A DNA stretch of 64,000 bases, taken from Apiosordaria backusii. Lineage: Eukaryota; Ascomycota; Sordariomycetes; Sordariales; Lasiosphaeriaceae. The notes under the pieces were generated by a model. The model had not been told where the DNA came from. It ran no database searches and saw only the letters and a program-made list of their open reading frames with translations. Location of the stretch: assembly GCA_030549205.1 (NCBI GenBank), contig JAUKTV010000002.1:3534001-3598000 (forward strand). Direction: 5' to 3'. Shown in pieces: positions 35,401-48,300 of the stretch (position 1 is its first letter; each line of letters begins with the position of its first letter). The position numbers and the translations under genes were made by a program.

Positions 35401-38400
35401 CTACGAGCACTACTCGGTGTTCCGTCAGAACATTGACGAGTTCAATCACATTGCCCAGATTCACGGCTTCCCATCATTCCTGCCGCTGATCGACGGCAGC
35501 GAGCCAGATGTCTCCAAGCTTTCTCCGGTGGTCGTCCAGCTGGGTCTGGCCTGCTTCGAGATGGCTCTTGCTCGTCTGTGGATCTCGTGGGGCATTCGGC
35601 CTGCCGTGGTTCTTGGCCACAGCTTGGGTGAATATGCTGCTCTTGAGGTCGCCGGTGTGCTTTCTGCTAGCGACGCTATCTACCTCGTCGGGGCACGTGC
35701 ACAGCTCCTTGTTGAGAAATGCACCGCTGGCACTCATGCCATGCTTGCCACTATGGGCTCTGTCGAGACCATCATGGAGGCTCTTGGCGTCAAGGCCTCT
35801 GGTGTCAATGTTGCCTGCATCAACGGACCGCGTGAGACGGTGCTCAGCGGTGAATCTAGCCAAATGGCTGAGATTGCCCAGCACCTGACGGGTGCAGGCT
35901 TCAAGTGCACTCAGCTCCGTGTGCCTTTCGCCTTCCATTCGGCTCAGGTTGATCCTATCCTGGACGACTTCGAGAAGCTCGCCAAGTCTGTGCAATTCAA
36001 CACCCCCAAGGTGCCCATCATCTCGCCTCTCCTCGGCAAGATGGTTGAGAACGAGCCCATCACGCCCGCCTATCTCCGCAACCACGCTCGTGAGGCTGTT
36101 AACTTCCTTGGTGGCCTTGTTTCTGCCCAACAGTCTGGCGCCATTGATGAGAAGACCGTCTGGCTCGAGGTTGGCCCTCACCCAGTGTTGGCTGGCATGG
36201 TCAAGGCCTCCTTCGGCGTTGCTACCATCGCGGTGCCCACTCTCCGTCGCAACGAGGGTTGCTATAGAACCTTGTCCGCTAGCTTGTGCACACTGCACAC
36301 TGCTGGTTTGAACATCGACTTCAACGAGTATCACCGTGACTTCAATGACTCGGTTCGCTTGCTTGATTTGCCTAGCTACTCGTTTGACGAGAAGAACTAC
36401 TGGCTGCAATACACTGGTGACTGGTGCCTGTCCAAGAACCGTATCGGCACCCAGGCTGGTCCCAAGGCTACCGAGGCCCCCAAGCCCAAGCTGTCCACCA
36501 CAACAGTCCAAAAGATCACTAAGGAGGAGGTCAATGGCGACATCGTCGTCCTCGAGACCGAGTCTGATCTTTGCCAGCCAGAGCTTCGCAATGTGGTATC
36601 GGGTCACTTGGTGAATGGTGCTCCGTTGTGCCCGTCTTCGCTCTACGGTGATATGGCTATGACCGCATGCCAGTACGCCTACAAGCTGGTACGGCCCGGA
36701 ACAGAAAGGATTGGTACCAATGTGGCACACATGGAGGTCCCCAAGACACTCATCTTCAATGACACTGCCAAGAGCCATATTCTTCGCATGACTGTCACCG
36801 CCAACGCCAAGGCTGGCCATGCTGATATTGTCTTCCACACCGGCGAAGGTGCCAGGAGAACCGACCATGCTATCTGCAAGGTCTACTTTGGTGAGCTCGA
36901 GGACTGGCAGAATGAGTTCGACCGTGTCGCCTACCTGATCAAGACTCGCATCGACTCGCTCAAGGCGGCTGAGCAGCGTGGTGAGGCTTCCAAGATTGGC
37001 CGTGGCCTCGCCTACAAGCTCTTCGGTGCCCTTGTCGACTACAATCCCCGGTACCAGGGCATGGAGGAGGTCATCTTGGACAGCAAGACCTGCGAGGCTA
37101 CTGCCAAGATCCGCTTCCAAACCACCCCAGAGGATGGTAACTACGTCTTCAGCCCGTACCACATCGACAGCTCTTGCCACATCTCCGGTTTCATCATCAA
37201 CGGAACCGATGCCGTGGACTCACGTGAGCAGGTCTTCATCTCTCACGGTTGGGGCTCGATGAGATTTACTGAGGTTCCTCAGGCGACCAAGGAGTATCGC
37301 AGCTACATCCGCATGCAGCCAATCAAGGGATCCAAGATGTATGCTGGTGATGCCTACGTCTTTGACGGCGACAAGGTCATCGGTATCACTGGTGACATCA
37401 AGTTCCAGGCCATTCCCCGCAAGGTCCTCAACATGATGCTGCCTCCTCGTGGAACTGCTATTTCTAGCGGACCTGCCCGTGCTGCTCCTGCGGCCAAGGC
37501 TGCCCCCGTGAAGGCTGCTCCCGCCAAGAAGAAGAAGGAGACCGTCACCCCCGCCAACATCGGCAAGGTCAACCAGAAGCTCAAGGGCGTTGTCTCTCAG
37601 GTCATGGATATTCTCGCCAAGGAGGTCGGCTGCAGCCACGATGAGCTTGCCGACAACATCGCCTTCACGGATCTTGGTGTCGACTCCCTGATGTCATTGA
37701 CTGTCAGCGGTCGCATTCGTGAGGAGATGGACTTGGATCTCCACTCCAATGCCTTTGTTGACCATCCAACCATTGGCGTCTTCAAGACCTACCTTGCTCA
37801 GTTTGAGAAGTCCGGCGTCCAGGCCAGCATCTCTTCCAGCGACTCTGACAACTCTGATGACGAGTCACCTGAGATCGAGTCCGATTCCAATGTCACCACT
37901 CCTCTTGATGAGAGTGAGACGGACTCCCTCAAGGGCGATGGGCCAGTCAAGAATGACTCTGGATCTTCCAACAGCGAGCTCCAAAGCATTATCCGTAACA
38001 CCATCGCTGGAGAGATGCAGGTTGAGGTCGATGAGATCCTCGCGGCCCCTGATCTTGCCAACCTTGGCATGGACTCGTTGATGAGTTTGTCCATCCTCGG
38101 CACTCTCCGTGAGAAGACGGGTCTGACGATCCCCTCTGACCTCTTCGTCTCCAACCCCTCTCTCAAGGATGTCGAGCGTGCCTTGGGCATTGTCGATGCC
38201 CCCAAGCCCCGGCCTGCTGCCCCCAAGCAGCCCAAGCAGCAAGCCCCAGCTCCCAAAGCCGCTCAGCACCCTCGCATTGGCATTGAGCAGCCCTGCCCAC
38301 CCAAGCCCCCCAGACCGACCAACATCGTCGATGACTACCCGAACCGCAAGGCCTCCTCTGTCCTCCTCTCAGGTAGCCACCGCACAGCCACCAAGCACCT

Positions 38401-39182
38401 CTTTATGATTCCCGACGGCTCCGGCTCGGCCACATCTTACACTGAGATCGCCGACGTGGGAGGCGACTGGGCTGTATGGGGCCTCTTCTCCCCCTTCATG
38501 AAGACGCCCGAGGAGTATAAGTGTGGCGTCTACGGTATGGCCAGCAAATTCATCGAGGAGATGAAGCGCCGCCAGCCTCAGGGCCCATACTCTCTCGCCG
38601 GTTGGTCTGCGGGTGGTGTGATCGCCTACGAGATCGTCTCCCAGATGGTCAAGGCCGGTGATGAGGTTGAACACTTGATCATCATCGATGCTCCCTGCCC
38701 CGTCACTATCGAGCCCCTTCCTGAGGGACTCCACGCATGGTTCGCCTCCATCGGCCTTCTCGGTGATGGTGACGACAAGAAGATCCCCCCTTGGTTGCTG
38801 CCTCACTTTGCTGCCAGTGTCTCGGCGCTGAGCAACTACGATGCTGAGCCCATCCCCAAGGAGAAGTGCCCCAAGGTGACGACCATCTGGTGCGAGGATG
38901 GTGTATGCAAGCTGCCCACTGACCCCCGACCGGAACCATATCCCAAGGGACACGCTCTGTTCTTGTTGGACAACCGGTCAGACTTTGGTCCCAACCGGTG
39001 GGACGAGTACTTGGATGTGAACAAGATGCAGTTCAGACACATGCCAGGGAACCACTTCTCGATGATGCACGATGATCAGGTATGATTCTCTCTTCTTCAC
39101 CTTTGATATCAGCAGTATAAACTAACCATCAATGATGCAGGCCAAGCAACTTGGTAGCTTCATCCGTGAAGTCCTTTTGTAA
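32462..39182 (+). CDS. Non-reducing polyketide synthase, SAT-KS-AT-PT-ACP-ACP-TE (melanin/naphthopyrone type)
   Basis: Four exons, 32462-32754, 32844-33135, 33200-39079 and 39141-39182, encode 2168 residues. Domains and active sites in order: SAT with GLCSG (Cys119); KS with DTACSSS (Cys553) and HGTGTQAGD; malonyl-AT with GHSLGEY (Ser1003); product template domain with catalytic His1331 and Asp1518; two ACPs with phosphopantetheine serines in GVDSLMS (Ser1691) and GMDSLMS (Ser1821); C-terminal TE/Claisen cyclase with GWSAGG (Ser1998) and a His in GNHFSMMH (His2147). All key residues are intact. Length, tandem ACPs and the TE match synthases of tetrahydroxynaphthalene (DHN-melanin) and YWA1 naphthopyrones; the exact product cannot be read from sequence. 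The start context CCAAGATGG is strong. The last exon encodes only 13 residues. No dehydratase or naphthol reductase gene is adjacent. Confidence 0.97.
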
Positions 39183-42100
39183 ACAACAACCAGAACATGT
39201 GTGAGGCTGAGCAAAAAAATGAAGATCGGTAAAGTTGTGCATTTGTGTAATAGATGGGAGAGAGATTATTCGCGACTTTTTATTAATGACCTGGCTATTT
39301 CGTTTCTTCTTCTTTCCTTTGGAGATCTCATGGACTGGGTCGGGATAAGGACTTTGAACGGAATGTCTTTTTATGTTTATTCTGTGGATGAAATGGTTCA
39401 GTCAGAGACTGCTGATTCCTTGTCAAGTATAGTTGACGATTTTTCTTGTTTGGTTATTCCGCATCTCCTTTTTTTCTTGGATCTGTCGAGTCTGGGAGGT
39501 CTTTTTCCTCAAAGTTTTGTTTGTTTCCATATCTCATCGTCTCTTGGTCTTGATAGCATTGCGTGAAGGGTATCAGTTTTCGGGTTACTTTCCTCATTTC
39601 GGCTCAGTTGTTGTGGATTTCTCTTAGTTTTGGGTTTGGTTTTTGCTCTTGTTATAGATCGTGCCTTTTTCTTTCGTCTTCGTCGTTGCCCAGATACCGA
39701 TCAAAACAACGATGACGGCGGGAGAAAGGGCTGTATACTTACTAAGAAGATGGCGCGCGGTGTTGTCCTGTGGCTATCATGCCATATGCCGCCCGCGCCC
39801 TCGAAGGGTTTATTTTATTCATAGAATGATTCAGATTGAAATGATATAGCTTTTTTTGGTTTTTGTCTGATACTTTACCTATGAATGAATCCTGATATGG
39901 AGTTCCATGTGAATGTATGCCTTGCCTTGTAAACTTGCTACCTATCTTTGAGACTCTTACGCTCTGTTCCTACGTACCGAAGTACCCCTAAACCGCTCTC
40001 CAAGATTCTCTGGGAATAATACGCCGGGTTAGGTAGCTCTGAATAGAAGATCGGTGAGCCTGCGCCTATGTCCATTCCATCAAAAGGATTGCGACAGATG
40101 GTTTCAGACTCATGGCAGCCTCTCCATACGCACTTACTATTCCTGTATATTTGCTAATCTGAGTATTTTTGGATTTCAAATTCAACACCGTACGGACCCG
40201 CTCGGATGCTTCATTGCCGCCAACCACCTGCAGTACGTAATCTCGTACGTTTTCCGTGGGTGAGATCTTATCGGTTGGTACAGGTGCCTATGTTTGGATT
40301 CTGTTGGATATACCTAGCTCGGATAGGGACTATCAATTGATTTGAAATCATCATCCGATTCGCCACAGCGCCCTACCTGGACTTTGGGCTGTTTCTATTG
40401 CGCAGTCTTTATTCTGAAACGAATAAATCTCCTGATGAGGCTGTTCTTGGCGAGTCAGATTGTTGTACATATATTAGAGGCATAAGACTGTTTGAGATAC
40501 GGTAGGTACATGTTAAGATGGGTTTGGCATCCGCGCGGTTGATGTCTTCGAATATTGATGCATATAATCGACGTGTTGGTTTTGGACATTTTTCGTTATT
40601 GGCATATTGTTAAGAAAGACCTCGATGGTTCTTCTCACTTATTCGATACGCCACCAGCCTTACGAGACACATGGCCACCATGACGCACGATCTCGAACCT
40701 CGATCCTGCAATCAATCAACCACCATCCATAAGATAGTGTCTTCGGTTCGATGCAAGGTTCGCCAATGTGTGGTTGAATGTAGGGTTCAAAAAGGCTCAG
40801 CATGAAGAGCAAGGTCACGTTGTAGAGGCCCAGACCAAACCAGTCAGCAATATTGGAAGCCCCTGAGTGTTAGTTCCATTCTTGACATTGACTGTGATCC
40901 AACAACTCGAATACCTCCCATCACTACGCCGCCTATCACTACACCATCAACTACTTCTAATGGGGTCTGGGGGCGATGGTGGCGTTTTGATAAGATCTAA
41001 CTGTGCCCTATTACAAGCTCGTGACTTGATTTTTTCAGGCATCCAGGAGCAGAATCACCTCTGCATACCTATCCACCACCACCGCCTTCATACTACTAGT
41101 TGTGTCACCTCAACTGAAGCCAATAGGGAAATTTACAAGCCGTGATAGTGGCGGTAGACACCACATCTCGTGACCCTTGGGTCACCACCGAATGGAGTAA
41201 ATCTCGCTTTCGAACGGATCTACTTCGCATTTAGGTAATCAATAAGCACATAGCAGCTGATAGAGGTCGAAAATGCCATGCCAAGTTGGCGGCGTGGTGT
41301 TGAGGTGTGATGAACATCTTCCGTTCTGATCGAAAATCGTGACTCGACCAAACAGATGGTGGTTTCTCAGACCGAGCATCGTATTCCGTAATGTCATTTA
41401 TTGGCGGTGAACTCCATGTGGCTGACATACCGCAACCTGAACAGCAACCATCTCGAGCCTGAGGCGACAGTTACACAATCTCTTCGGCGGTAATTGCTCC
41501 GCGGACCTATCTTCATAGTTGGGTAGTATACGTTTCCTAGTGTTGGCAACTCTCCCATACGTAGGATGTGTTTGGGTGCATCTGTTTCACGGCAGTTGCT
41601 GCTCACGAGGTCTCATCCACCCAGCGATCAACCAAACCGCGCCGCCTCCGCCGTAAGACCACGCATGCCCCGGTGTGAAAGGGTAAGCATCGAAACAACT
41701 GTCTGTCTCTGTTGCCTGTCAAAAACCTAATCTGGAAATTTTGACATTTTCCGAGACGCGCATAACAAGACATGTGGGTGAGGTGAGATGCCAGGGGGAT
41801 AACACCTTATTCATCTTAACCCCGCATCACCGTCTATCAAGTTGCCAACCCGAGTCAACCGTGAACCGACCGACCACCGGAGCCTCCAGCTTCCTCCCAC
41901 TTCTCGGTAATGTCATCCTCGCGACCCGCGTCAATCACAACCACTCTTCAGCACCCCCACTCATCATCGGGATGGCGCAAGCTTCCAAGCTCCCCAGCCG
42001 AGATACTCCCTCGGATCCCAAGCGGAACGGACATGTACGGTAATACGGTGTCGGCCACCGGGCGTACAAAACACAAGAAATCGCGGCCTCCGTACATGCA

Positions 42101-44452
42101 TCTTTTGCCTCACCTCCGCTCCGCCTCGCCTCGCTTACCTCAGGACCCGGTAGGCTCGTTTGTTTGATTGTTGTTGGCGTACGTTCGCTGTCGAACAGGG
42201 TAGAGTATAACGGACATGGACGGGCAAGGACGGGACATGACGAATCTTTGCTCCTGCATCCAGTGATTTTTGCGATGAGATAGATCCAGCGGTTGTATAC
42301 CGAAGAAAAGTCCCCGACAGGCACCAACAAGCGGATCAAGGGCCACCAACGAAGCGATTCCGATGACAATGTAAGGGAACGAGCTGAAACTTCTTCCTTC
42401 GGTGTCTCTGCCTATCAATTCCTAAAAGGAAGATTTCGCAGAACCAACCTGCCGGTACCGACCGACACAACGCGCAAGACTCACACTCCTCGTGATTTGC
42501 ACGTGCCAGGATTCCTCAGATCACGTGCTTGCTCACTTGGGTCCTCACTACACCGAAACACTCTACCTGCTGTGTAACCTTACCTCGTCACTCAATGTAC
42601 ATACAGACAACTCCTCCAGTTGAATGTAACGTAAACAATCTTGAGTATCAACATTGCAATGTCAATATTTTGTCAGTCGACGCAAGTCTGCAACTTTCCC
42701 TCTCACATGCTCCCGATCTCGCCCGCGCATTCATCTCGCATCTCTCCTCTTTCACATGATTTTCATCCGATCTAGCGCATCTCTCTATCTTCACAAGAAT
42801 CCCTCATGGTTTCATGATATGCAGCTTATATCTTCTTACCAACATGCCATGTAAGGCCATGCAGTCAGCCCTATCTCCACCACGCCACTAACCAGGAACC
42901 AACATTGACAAGTCACAGCCGTTTTCAACCATCTTTATCTAGACTTTGGTTCGGCCTCGCGTCGCGAGCATGAGTAGACCCACCCCGAGCTCACTAGGTA
43001 CCTAATGGTATTCCAATCCTCCATAAATATTGCCATCTTTCTCCATCATCGCGCGTTTTTGCCTCATTCATGCCTTGCATGTTGACCCCCACTCAAACAA
43101 TTAGTTGAGATTCCACATCTTTGCTGACTAGATCAGACGTACGCAAGCACACTCGGGTATGGAATTAATGTAGGATTCTCTGGAAAAGGCAGTGATAAAC
43201 GGTGTTGGTAACTCCGACCCAACCGCAGCAAACAACGCCAACACCACGAGGCTATCTACGATTAAGCAGGAACTCACTCAGCAACCAACCACTTAGCACC
43301 GCTCCCCCGACCCCCACATGACGTTTTGTTCACGGTCCTTGCGTTGTACAAGATATTCAAACGGCCAACAAGCTTCTCAGTGGCTTCGGAAACCCTCGCC
43401 TCCTATAGTCAGACTCCGACACCCCCTATCAAGCAACTACATGTAGGCATACATGCAAACTGTAGGCACCTTACGTTACGAACCCCACCCCTAAAGCCCG
43501 GTAAGACGCCATCCCGCCCTCCATTTATTCACCTCTTTCTCGAATTTGACTTTTTCTGTTACCGACATCCCCGGGCCGCGTTGATTCCCTCCAACCTTCC
43601 GAGCCGTCAGTAGATAATCCCGGGGTATCTTCCGACCACCGGCCACGGAGGCCATCTACCGGAGCCGCGGAGGTGGGTAGGGTGGTAGGGCATAAGCACA
43701 ATCTTTCAGATCGTTACTCTTGAAACCAACATTGCCTTTCACAAAACCCCAACATGGTCCAAGATCGACAGACATCCCACGTTTATGATATCATAGTTGA
43801 GGCAAGCGGTGAACCGGGCGGTACGGAGGAAGCAAAAGGGTATATAAGAAAGATGATGTGAGACTGAGCCTGGCCCATTCATTCCACGGAATTTATCCTT
43901 TTGCTCTGTGAAGCTATCTCCCTCACGTACTATTCTCTGTTTATCGTTGGGTATCAGGCTCCATGATGACTGCTTCTGTATTCGGAAGAGAAAAAAGAGA
44001 AATAAGGCAGTGATCAACCTAGTCGTCGCCGTCGTCGCCGTCGTCTCCATTGCTATTATCACATTGTAAAGGAAAAGTTCGGATAGATGACTCTGGCAAC
44101 CCACGGGATATTCTCCACCCGCCCCGGAGGCGATGATATGCCTTCACATAGAATGATTATAGACGTTGCATGACAAGCGTTTTGCTATAACCTGGGTCCA
44201 TCAGTCAGTGAATGACATCGATAGTGGCAAAACGATTAGGAGATAGCTAGCATCTTCATCTCCGTGTCCGGATTGCGTGGTATTGCCTCCGAGTCATCAT
44301 TGGCATCGTCTAGCACAATAGGTGACCAACAACAGCACGGTGTCGATCATGCATTACCACCAACAAACAATTGAGCGCCAACAGTCAAAGGTTCAAGAGC
44401 CTCGTCTATAATCTGGGATCCGCGTACAGACTAACTGGCAGATGTATTATCT

Positions 44453-45207
44453 CAATATAATAAACACTCAGCCTCACCTTCCACTGACTCATCAGTTTCA
44501 CAACATCCTAATAATTACCTATCAATCATCATATCTGTCTTTTTTCCCCGCCCCCATCAGTAATAATCCTCGTTGTTGCCCTAAATCCTGTCTTTCTCAG
44601 CCCAGCCAGTTTATTCCAAAAAATTGGATTCGCGCGCGCGTGTGTCTAATTGCTACGTTCCACAGATCTGGTAATCCCCCTTTTTGTGTTCTTGTGTGTC
44701 ATGATCCGGACCCAACCTCCCCATCGCTGCAAATCGCCGATTTTTCTTTTTTTTTTCCTCCTAACTGTCCCTCTTCCCTTCACGTACCCGCCCGGTTGTC
44801 TCTCTCACCCTGTAGGGACCAGGCAGCTTCAAGTTCTCTCCAATAAGAAGCTAAAGGAAGCTCCCCGAAATAAAACATAAAAAATGTCTCTGCATCACCT
44901 GGGGAAACCCTACCTCGTGCCCCTTGTCTACCTTGCAACGTGTAACAAGACTCAAATTACCCGCATATTCTCCCCCCCCCCCGGCCTCACTCCTCACCCG
45001 CCCTTTCTTATCTCTTCTTGGCCTTCTTGGATTGGTTTTGTTGAGAAAGGGGGGTTAGATGTCAGTGACAGGGTCCATGCTTCCGGAAGCTGTCCCCACC
45101 CCTTTTCTTCGCTTCCTCATCCCCGCGCGGCAAGCAATTTTCTCGAAATGGAACCCCCCTCCCCCCTTCGTATATCAGCTCCTTGCGTAACCGTGGGCGC
45201 TCACTTG
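44453..45207 (+). other. Possible transcript with promoter-like leader and 108-codon ORF
   Basis: A TATA-like AATATAATAAAC (44453-44464) is followed by about 400 bp of pyrimidine-rich sequence of the kind found in fungal leaders. Next comes an A-rich start context (ACATAAAAAATGTCT) at 44884 and an ORF ending near 45210. The ORF is Pro-rich and unlike any family I know; the transcript could equally be non-coding. The call is speculative. Confidence 0.2.
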
Positions 45208-45295
45208 TGAATCCCTCTGCAAGCAAGCCCACGGGTTGGCCAAATGCACAGTCAACATATGACCCTGCCTGCTTCTTTCTACCAGGACATACCCG

Positions 45296-45370
45296 GTAGG
45301 GAAAAAGGGAGAGACGAAAAAAAAGGATATCGTGAAAGAGACAGGGAAGAAGAAAAGAAAAGGAGAAATC
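45296..45370. repeat. Polypurine tract
   Basis: About 75 bp that are almost entirely A and G on the plus strand, with few pyrimidine interruptions. Low complexity, non-coding. Confidence 0.8.
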
Positions 45371-48300
45371 GGGTATCTGCATCCCTGTACAACTTGCCCT
45401 TTTCTGAGGAGGGAACCCCAAAAGAATCCCTTCCGTAGAACTGCACATTTGCTTTTGTTCTACACAACCTGCAGAAACGAAAGGATCCATCGTGGGGGGA
45501 ACAATATGGATAGGTTCCCGGAAAACATACATACCTAGAGGTGCTCTTGGGAATTCACGGTTCCCATGTTACTCGACATCATCGACATCGAACCCCCGGC
45601 CAGTGAGAGCATCGTGACCCCAAAACCTATAAGGAAATTATCCGCATCTCATCGGCTTCGGTATTATCGCAGGCCTGGGTTCCCCGGCCCCCGCGGTCAT
45701 CGTTCCTTTCCAGGCTGACGGGATCCTTCCGACAGCCGAAGATCGTCCTACGATCGCCGTCTTTCCTGGGAACCGACAGTCGGGAAGCAAAATAAAGAAA
45801 AAAGGACGACGATATCGTCATGTAAAGGTTTGTGCCTGAAGAAGGCCGGGTGGGTGCAGCGTGTTTGGCTTTTCTGGGAGCGTAGAGTTTGACCGGTCCC
45901 TGAGCTAGCGAGCTGTGCAGGGCAATATCTGCAAGATGGGTAAAGACACAAGCGCGGCAAAGGCAGGACGAAACACCTAAGAGCAAGTCAGTGGGCAAGG
46001 AATGCTTGATCAAACCAATGTCCTGCAGAAAGCAAAGCGTTAGTCGTGCAAAACAAGCCTTTTCGTCATCATTAAATCCACCAAAAAAACCGCACGATCG
46101 TTTCAGGCATGTGAAGCTCCAGCAATGAGAAATGGGCTGTCTGTTGACATGTGCGCCGTTGAGGTTTTCCCCTTTCGAAAGAACGGGAGAGAAGCGTTGA
46201 TGATCAAGCTGACAGGCACTACTGCAAAGGCGAGAAAGAAGCTTACCCTCCAATACCTTGGCTTCTCGGAAAGAAGCAAGAGGGCGGCGTCGAGATGCCA
46301 TTCCGTGATGTGGCTTGCCTGGAGAAGCTTCTCTCCAACGCCCCCACAACTGACACATCAATGTTCCAGCGAGGGCATTTCCCGCGATTCCATATGCATG
46401 TATTCGATAATCGCAAGTGCTAGTCTTGAGCCCATCGGTGCCTCGTATGCAGTCACCCGAGTCAACTGAGCTGGACGACCCATGACAAAGGTGACCGCCA
46501 GATGCCTAATCAGGGACGACGCTGGGCCTGTGCTTTCCGTATTTTTAATTTTGCAAAGACCTGGAAAACCGCCATAATAAAGCTTGTGATACGCTCATTG
46601 TTCGAAGGCATCGCCGATTCCCATGTTGATCTCCATCCGCCCAAACTACGCTGGACAGCGGTGGCCATGGGACGTGAAGCATGCATCTGCCGTGACCTTG
46701 ACGAACCAGGCAACTATCCTTGGAGACGCAGTAGTGATCGGCAGCGTACGCAGGAAGCCTCGGTCGGTTGGCTGCCGGATGGCAGCGAAGTCTGATGGGA
46801 ATCCTGAGAATTGGTGCTGTATTCAAGATACCGTACCCTGGTTTCCAGCCTTCCAAGCTCTCACCGCAACGTTTCAGCCGGACTGGATGATCGTCATAGG
46901 CGCCATGTCCTCGGTATGGGTGGATTTTCTCCGGCTCCGGCAATCTCTGTATCCAGATCTATGAGACCCAGCAACCAAGAATGCATGGGTAGGGTCCCAG
47001 CAATTCCAGAAATAAGCAAGATGGGTTCAGCTGAACATGATGGGAAAAAACGACTGCCACACGTCGATCCGTATTCCATCATGTCGAGATATCTCGGAAA
47101 CCGGAACAACAAGGCTCTTGCTAGATGTTCCGGGGTGCAATGATGTGCAGAGCAATCGACTGCCGAAGACGTGATTTCACTGGTGCCAAGTTGTCTTGTG
47201 ATGATCGGATAACAGGGAAATTGGCGATTGGGATGTTGAAGAAACACCCGGGCTTCCGTCTGGAGTTTCGGCAGCCAGGTCCTGTCTCTGGTCGGCCCGC
47301 CTACATTTGCCGACGGAAGGTTCTCAGTGGTTGTTGGCTGTTTACCTTCTTCAAACGGGCGCCACGTCAACAGCCAGGACAAGAAGCTGGGACAATGGAG
47401 GCGTGGATCGCCGTTGAGGGCGTCCTTGGTGTCTTTGGTGTCTTTGAGTCGCCCAAACATCACAATCAGGAGATTTGTCCATGTTCCAGATGGCAGTTCC
47501 ATTTGCGCGGGTCCGGTATGGGCCTCTCAGGGAAGGAGACTTTGATTGCTGGCGGCACGATGTCGAAGATGGCGATCAGCAACTGTTTGCACAACGTCTG
47601 TCGAATGTTCCAAAAACGGCCCGTCAGCGGGCAGGTTGTCGACTGCGCATTAGGGCCGATTGATGTCTGCTGACAGGCCTTGTGAGAGCGGTTGCGCGCT
47701 CCGACAAGCTTCTCACCACTGTTGCGAGATGCGGCAGAGGAAAGAGGTCGAAAACCCTCCGCATCCGTGATCCTATGCGTTGTGTCTTGAACATGTGCGG
47801 CGACAGACGATCGGCACACCAGTACCCAGTAGATGGTGAGGGCACGGACTCTGCGTGCCGATGGTGGTTCCCTCTCCTTGGAGAGCTGTCGATGATGGTG
47901 TCCGTGCTGCTTTTGCTGAAGTTGAACTGGAATCTTGGCATGTGTATTTGCTTATCTAATCACCACTTGGCGAGTTTGCGGAGCTTCAATCTCCACAGTT
48001 CACACTAGCGGACCGCAGTGGAGCCTAAATTCTCCGAGCCGGCGAGCTGTTCGTCTCCATCACCTTAAACTCATCTCGACAGAATTTGCCTGCAACAAAG
48101 AGTTGTTGTGTTTCATGATGATGCCGTTCTGCTGCTTTAGTTATCCTCGCGTCTGCAACAGTCTTCGTCAGCCCCAGCAGCAGTGGCAATTCGCTTCTTG
48201 CCAGCTCCAGCTCTCCCACCGCCAGTCAGCCCCAGCTGGACTGGAACCGAACCGGGCCAGGACGGCGACCAAAGGACAGGACAGACAGAGGTTCTCTACC

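Noticed and set aside
35474..37180. Long minus-strand ORF (568 codons) opposite the PKS AT-PT region
   Set aside because: It is antisense to a clear PKS exon and arises from biased third codon positions there. It has no family features of its own.
45627..46358. 243-codon minus-strand ORF in the PKS-regulator gap
   Set aside because: It is ATG-initiated, but its composition is random-looking (many Cys, Ser, Arg), it has no family resemblance, and splice-like signals lie inside it. Chance ORFs of this size are expected in DNA of balanced composition.
46894..47673. Overlapping antisense ORFs of 202 (minus) and 182 (plus) codons
   Set aside because: Both are open but neither resembles a known protein. 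Overlapping open frames on both strands point to low stop-codon density, not to genes.
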